From Branchiostoma lanceolatum (Eukaryota > Chordata > Leptocardii > Amphioxiformes > Branchiostomatidae), in contig NC_089731.1 in NCBI RefSeq assembly GCF_035083965.1, positions 2,705,001-2,769,000 on the forward strand: a DNA stretch of 64,000 bases, read 5' to 3'. The position numbers and the translations under genes were made by a program. The notes under the pieces were generated by a model. It ran no database searches and was not told the DNA's origin. It worked only from the letters and a program-made list of their open reading frames with translations. Shown here piece by piece: positions 63,501-64,000 of this stretch (the stretch's first letter is position 1; every line of letters begins with the position of its first letter).

Positions 63501-64000
63501 AACTATGAATTGATATGCAATCAAAGTGAACGTAGTAAACTAACGATTGACAATCATTGTTGATACATCCATACATTCAGAAGCGAAAGTACGTTAGAAG
63601 CGGCAAATAGTCCAAGGACGAATCCGATGAGAGATGCATCACAACTAACTTACTTCCCACGTCAGCCTCAGCTCCGGCTAGATCCAGGTAACCATGCGGA
63701 TGCTTCAGGCATTGAGCAGGTTTTGGCAAGACGGCATCAGCTTCTTAAAAAGCTGAAATCACTCCAAGAATGCCCGTCGATGTTTGGAGAGATTGAAGAC
63801 ATCCGTCTTAGAAATTGATGATCATGGCACCAACTGAATCTCCAAGAGTGCCTTTCGCACAGATTTTCTCTTGACATTGTGAAGGTGTGAGCGGATATGC
63901 GATTTGAGAGCTGATTCTTCAGCTGTAGTCAAAAGACACTTAGAATCTGCGTGAACTGGTGTGAAAGCCCGCTGGCGATGGTTTCCATGGTAACAACAGA
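63501..64000. other. Window end, no recognised gene
   Basis: A 63-codon frame at 63627-63818 reads RRHQLLKKLKSLQECPSMFG near its end. This looks amphipathic and could be part of a gene continuing outside the window, but no splice sites or homology support it. Confidence 0.3.

Noticed and set aside
61800-63818. Several 60-109-codon frames in the last 2 kb
   Set aside because: No recognisable motifs, no start or splice support, and neighbouring foldback elements; recorded as unassigned rather than called genes.

Overview
This is an animal nuclear genome segment, most likely amphioxus (Branchiostoma). The genes are chordate-like: a TDP-43 orthologue that can be aligned with the vertebrate protein from end to end, a PLEKHM1-type RUN/Rubicon-homology protein, an EPHX4-type epoxide hydrolase and a pair of secreted C-type lectins. 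Introns obey GT-AG rules and are full of minisatellites, foldback elements and tRNA-derived SINEs. The species call is inference; I could run no search.

Layout. 0.9-1.8 kb: the last two exons of an unrecognised gene (+). 3.75-7.74 kb: a LINE with one uninterrupted 1096-codon endonuclease/reverse-transcriptase frame (+). 9.67-15.45 kb: TDP-43 (four coding exons, 464 aa, long 3' UTR; +). 16.5-18.5 kb: a SINE cluster. 18.7-21.5 and 27.1-28.5 kb: two C-type lectin paralogues (+), with an epoxide hydrolase (347 aa; -) between them at 23.1-26.2 kb. 28.5-32.1 kb: gene-poor. 32.5-41.35 kb: a 12-exon seven-bladed WD40 protein (572 aa; -), divergently paired across 334 bp with a 22-exon PLEKHM1-like gene (904 aa; +) running to 60.0 kb. 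60-64 kb: 3' flank with tandem repeats and no recognised gene. All multi-exon models close in frame with whole-codon totals.

The outstanding signal is not a gene. At many exons, the exon edge together with its splice site has been tandemly copied into the adjacent intron. I see this at three TDP-43 exons, at most WD40-gene exons, at several PLEKHM1-like exons, and once each in the hydrolase and the first lectin. Some copies are decayed. Others keep a perfect GT donor (ladders of five extra donors at 51.5-51.9 and 56.2-56.5 kb). One array (38.05-39.26 kb) keeps its reading frame, and nearly all differences between its copies are silent. In TDP-43 one such copy has both splice sites and an in-frame stop, so it could be a poison exon.

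The 6-kb intron at 44.2-50.3 kb holds two long CAAGAA-rich minisatellites, one interrupted by a 1.49-kb TA-flanked DNA transposon with its own nested palindrome.
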